DNA of 42,007 bases, from NCBI GenBank assembly GCA_012797845.1, contig JAAZOH010000039.1:1-42007 (forward strand). The letters run 5' to 3'. A model generated the notes under the pieces. It made no database searches, was not told the DNA's origin, and saw nothing but the letters and a program-made list of their open reading frames with translations. Below, in pieces: positions 39,677-42,007 of this stretch. How positions within the stretch are numbered: the first letter of the stretch is position 1; every line of letters starts with the position of its first letter. This DNA is from Candidatus Beckwithbacteria bacterium. Lineage in GTDB: Bacteria; Patescibacteriota; Microgenomatia; UBA1400; UBA1449. A program made the position numbers and the translations under genes.

Positions 39677-41230
39677 ATGAAAACTATCAAAGATTTATTA
39701 TACCAAGATTTAGCTAAAGCCAACTTGTCTAATTGGGATAAAACCAAGCGGCGTTGGGCTCGACAACTAGGAAAAATTCCTAGTAATACGGAAATTATTA
39801 AAGCTTATCATAGCTTGCTGACTGAGCAAAAAATTGAGCCTAATAAGGCTTTGGAGACTAGTTTGAGGGTGCGTAAGGTTCGGACTCTGTCTGGAGTAGC
39901 GCCTTTTGCGGTCATGATGAAACCCTGGCCATGTCCGGGCAATTGTATCTATTGCCCTAATGAAGCTGGTATGCCCAAAAGCTATATGAGTGATGAGCCA
40001 GCAGCGGCTCGGGCTAAGAATCTACAATTTGATCCCAAGTTGCAGGTGCAAACTAGAATCAAGCAAATGGAGGCAATTGGTCACAAGCCTCAAAAGATCC
40101 AAATTATTGTGATTGGGGCGACTTTTTCGGCATACCCTAATGTTTATAAAAAGCAGTTTATAAAAGCTATTTTTGATGCTTGTAATGGTCAGACAGCTAA
40201 AACCTTGGAACAGGCTCAAAAACTAAATGAAACCGCTACCTATCGGATTGTAGGTATGAGTGTAGAAACTCGGCCGGATTGGATTAATAAAAAAGAAGTG
40301 GTTTTGCTAAGGAAATTGGGAGTTACTAAAGTTCAACTGGGAGTGCAAAGTTTGGATGAAACAGTTTTAAAAACAATTGGTCGTGGTCATGACGTTTTAG
40401 CGGTACGAAAAGCAACCAAGCTGCTTCGAGATGGAGGCTTTAAAATTTGCTATCATCTAATGCCGAATTTACCAGGTTCAAATCCAAGGCTTGATGTCCG
40501 AGTTGCTAAGCAAATTTTTACCGATTCAGATTTCCGGCCGGATACAGTCAAAATTTATCCCTGTATTGTAGTGCCTGGAACTAGGCTGTATGAGCTGTGG
40601 CAGCAGGGTAATTACCAAAGCTATGATGACAAGATTTTAGCTAAAACTTTGATTGAAATCAAAAAATTAGTCCCCAAATATTGCCGGATTGATCGTTTGG
40701 TTCGAGATATTACCACTAGCTGGACTGCTTCAGGGACTAAAAAAACCAACATGCGACAACTGATTGCTGAGGAAATGAAAAAGCAAAACATTAGCTGTCA
40801 GTGTATCCGTTGCCGGGAAATCAAGGATCAAGTTCATGAAACTAGTAAACCTGACTTATTAGTATTGCCCATTAAAATAAGTGGAGCATCTGAATACTTT
40901 TTAAGTTTTGAAAGCAAAGACCACTTATTTGCCCTACTGCGTTTACGTTTGCCAAATAAAAATGAACTTTCTAAGTATTTTTCAGTTTTAGAAGATGCAG
41001 CTATTATTCGGGAAGTTCAAGTTTTTGGTGAGCAGATTGAATTTAGCAAACATGAAAAGCAGGCTACACAGCACAAACATTATGGCCGAAAACTAATTGC
41101 TCAGGCTGAAAAGATTGCCAAAGAACATGGTTTTTCTAAAATTGCTATTATTTCTGGAGTTGGAGTTCGTACATATTATGAACGACTTGGGTATAAATTA
41201 GAGCAGACATACATGGTTAAAAAAAATTAA
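39677..41230 (+). CDS. elp3: tRNA wobble uridine 5-carboxymethylation enzyme Elp3 (radical SAM + GNAT)
   Basis: Catalytic Elongator-type enzyme that uses acetyl-CoA and a radical SAM reaction to put a carboxymethyl group on U34 of tRNAs. An N-terminal RNA-binding region (basic, 1-70) is followed by the radical SAM domain with the 4Fe-4S cysteines Cys86, Cys90 and Cys93 in PCPGNCIYCPNE. Continuing conserved blocks are PNVYKKQFIKAIFDACNGQ, VGMSVETRPDW, LGVTKVQLGVQSLDE and KIYPCIVVPGT. The C-terminal acetyltransferase domain carries QHKHYGRKLIAQAEKIAKEH and IISGVGVRTYYERLGY. At 517 aa it is close to archaeal and bacterial Elp3. The Trm9-like gene is divergent from it. Confidence 0.96.
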   Translation: MKTIKDLLYQDLAKANLSNWDKTKRRWARQLGKIPSNTEIIKAYHSLLTEQKIEPNKALETSLRVRKVRTLSGVAPFAVMMKPWPCPGNCIYCPNEAGMPKSYMSDEPAAARAKNLQFDPKLQVQTRIKQMEAIGHKPQKIQIIVIGATFSAYPNVYKKQFIKAIFDACNGQTAKTLEQAQKLNETATYRIVGMSVETRPDWINKKEVVLLRKLGVTKVQLGVQSLDETVLKTIGRGHDVLAVRKATKLLRDGGFKICYHLMPNLPGSNPRLDVRVAKQIFTDSDFRPDTVKIYPCIVVPGTRLYELWQQGNYQSYDDKILAKTLIEIKKLVPKYCRIDRLVRDITTSWTASGTKKTNMRQLIAEEMKKQNISCQCIRCREIKDQVHETSKPDLLVLPIKISGASEYFLSFESKDHLFALLRLRLPNKNELSKYFSVLEDAAIIREVQVFGEQIEFSKHEKQATQHKHYGRKLIAQAEKIAKEHGFSKIAIISGVGVRTYYERLGYKLEQTYMVKKN

Positions 41231-41273
41231 GTAAATGTGTACAATGAAAATATTATCAATTTGTACGTAGTAT

Positions 41274-41864
41274 ATGAATGAAATTGAACAGATTTTAAAT
41301 AAAAACGAAAAAATTATTTGGGAAGGAAAACCTGAAATTATTCCCTACGCAGTTGCTTATTTATTGCCGATACCTGTTGCATTTATATTAGCTATAATTA
41401 TTTTAATATTTGTAAAATCAAGTAAACATCTTTATCTCGATACAATAAGTGTGGTATTTTTAGTCGTACCGACATTAGCAATGTTTTTCGGGGGGATACT
41501 TTCTTTTTTCTATAGATTTTTGAATTATAAATTTGTTAGATACTATTTTACTGATAAAAGAGTAATTTTCCAAAGTGGAATAATTGGCAGGGATTTTGAA
41601 ATGACCGATTATGATATGGTCAGAAGTCTTTCGGTTAATGTTAATTTACTCGATAAATTATTTGGAAAGAATTCAGGCACTATTGTCGTAGGTAATGGAG
41701 AAAATTATGATCTAACATATAATTCTTTAGAAAATATATCTAATCCTTATCAGACTTTAGAGAAATTAAAACAAATATCTCATGATATAAAAACTGATAT
41801 TTCATTTCCAAATGATTATCGACCTAAAAAGAATAAAGGGTATCAAACAAAATATCCCTCATAA
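41274..41864 (+). CDS. Membrane protein with bacterial PH domain (YdbS/YdbT-like)
   Basis: Two membrane helices (about residues 25-47 and 58-80) are followed by a bacterial pleckstrin-homology domain: YYFTDKRVIFQSGIIGRDFE (given up to 20 residues), YDMVRSLSVNVNLLDKLFGK and GTIVVGNGENYDL. The N-terminal EKIIWEGKPE is typical of the family. The C-terminal 30 residues are basic and polar. Function of such proteins is largely unknown; they are thought to act in envelope or membrane maintenance. Length 196 aa. Its promoter-like TACAAT box lies about 30 bases before the ATG. It follows elp3 by 43 bases and precedes tRNA-Arg. Confidence 0.85.
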   Translation: MNEIEQILNKNEKIIWEGKPEIIPYAVAYLLPIPVAFILAIIILIFVKSSKHLYLDTISVVFLVVPTLAMFFGGILSFFYRFLNYKFVRYYFTDKRVIFQSGIIGRDFEMTDYDMVRSLSVNVNLLDKLFGKNSGTIVVGNGENYDLTYNSLENISNPYQTLEKLKQISHDIKTDISFPNDYRPKKNKGYQTKYPS

Positions 41865-41919
41865 CTTGGAATTATTTGGTAAAATATAGTCTTAGACAAA
41901 CTCGTCTACTATTATTTTA

Positions 41920-41993
41920 GCTCCCGTAGCTCAATTGGATAGAGCGTCTGTCTTCGGAACAGAAGGTTGTGTGTTCGATTCACGCCGGGAGCA
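41920..41993 (+). tRNA. tRNA-Arg (anticodon TCG)
   Basis: The acceptor GCTCCCG pairs with CGGGAGC; the anticodon loop CTTCGGA sits on TCTGT/ACAGA; the T-arm is GTGTG TTCGATT CACGC with one G-U; the discriminator is A. It reads CGA and other CGN codons, depending on modification. No CCA is encoded. What lies downstream is outside the window. Confidence 0.97.
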
Positions 41994-42007
41994 CAAGTTA
42001 GTAGTTA

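Overview
The window looks like chromosome of a Candidate Phyla Radiation (Patescibacteria) bacterium. The base composition is AT-rich and genes are closely packed. Many starts have short, Shine-Dalgarno-poor leaders sitting close to a TATAAT box. The DNA polymerase III delta subunit is short, tRNA genes carry no encoded CCA, small proteins without recognisable family are common, and there are many envelope and glycan genes. This assignment is inferred from gene content; there is no rRNA to confirm it. The genetic code appears standard: TGG is used throughout and TGA ends ruvA, galU, a methyltransferase and a small gene. A single in-frame TGA inside one glycosyltransferase gene is therefore an exception.

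Layout. 0.3-5.8 kb: phosphohexomutase, holA, a secreted clan-A glycosidase and the ruvA-ruvB operon (ruvC lies apart at 14.3 kb). 5.8-11.8 kb: a surface-polymer block with two GT-C type membrane glycosyltransferases (the second split by a stop codon), an acyltransferase-3 protein with an extracytoplasmic tail, and a SurA-N-like membrane-anchored protein. 11.8-16 kb: an isolated purF with B. subtilis-type Fe-S cysteines, ruvC and a sortase with a long C-terminal extension. 16-25 kb: tRNAs, an EamA transporter, an MsbA-like ABC exporter preceded by a terminator-like leader, a Ca2+-ATPase and typA. 25-30.4 kb: a 639-residue protein whose C-terminus looks like a RelE/ParE toxin, galU with a small overlapping partner gene, and a DrrAB-like ABC-2 exporter. 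30.5-36 kb: a well-expressed 48-residue histone-H1-like protein, a P3A-type H+-ATPase, a Ca2+/cation exchanger, a lipoprotein and a methyltransferase. 36.1-38.9 kb: an accessory island with a Doc/Fic toxin gene and a 46-residue basic partner, a two-gene cassette of unknown function, tRNA-His, and a broken tRNA-His copy split by two tandem hairpins. 38.9-42 kb: divergent Trm9-like methyltransferase and Elp3 genes, a PH-domain membrane protein and tRNA-Arg.

Themes. (1) The Trm9-like and Elp3 genes share a 51-bp palindromic intergenic region and could together make (m)cm5U at wobble U34; tRNA-Lys(UUU), Glu(UUC) and Arg(UCU), the usual substrate types, lie in the same window. (2) Four of five tRNA genes are followed on the same strand by unrecognised or accessory genes, as expected if tRNA 3' flanks are insertion sites. 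(3) Envelope building (sugar activation by GalU and the phosphohexomutase, GT-C enzymes, O-acylation, sortase) is heavily represented. (4) Ion transport includes a P2A Ca2+ pump, a P3A H+ pump and a CaCA exchanger. The strongest candidates for undescribed biology are the accessory island at 36.1-38.9 kb, the RelE-tailed protein at 25-27 kb, and the leader RNA at 19.57-19.64 kb.
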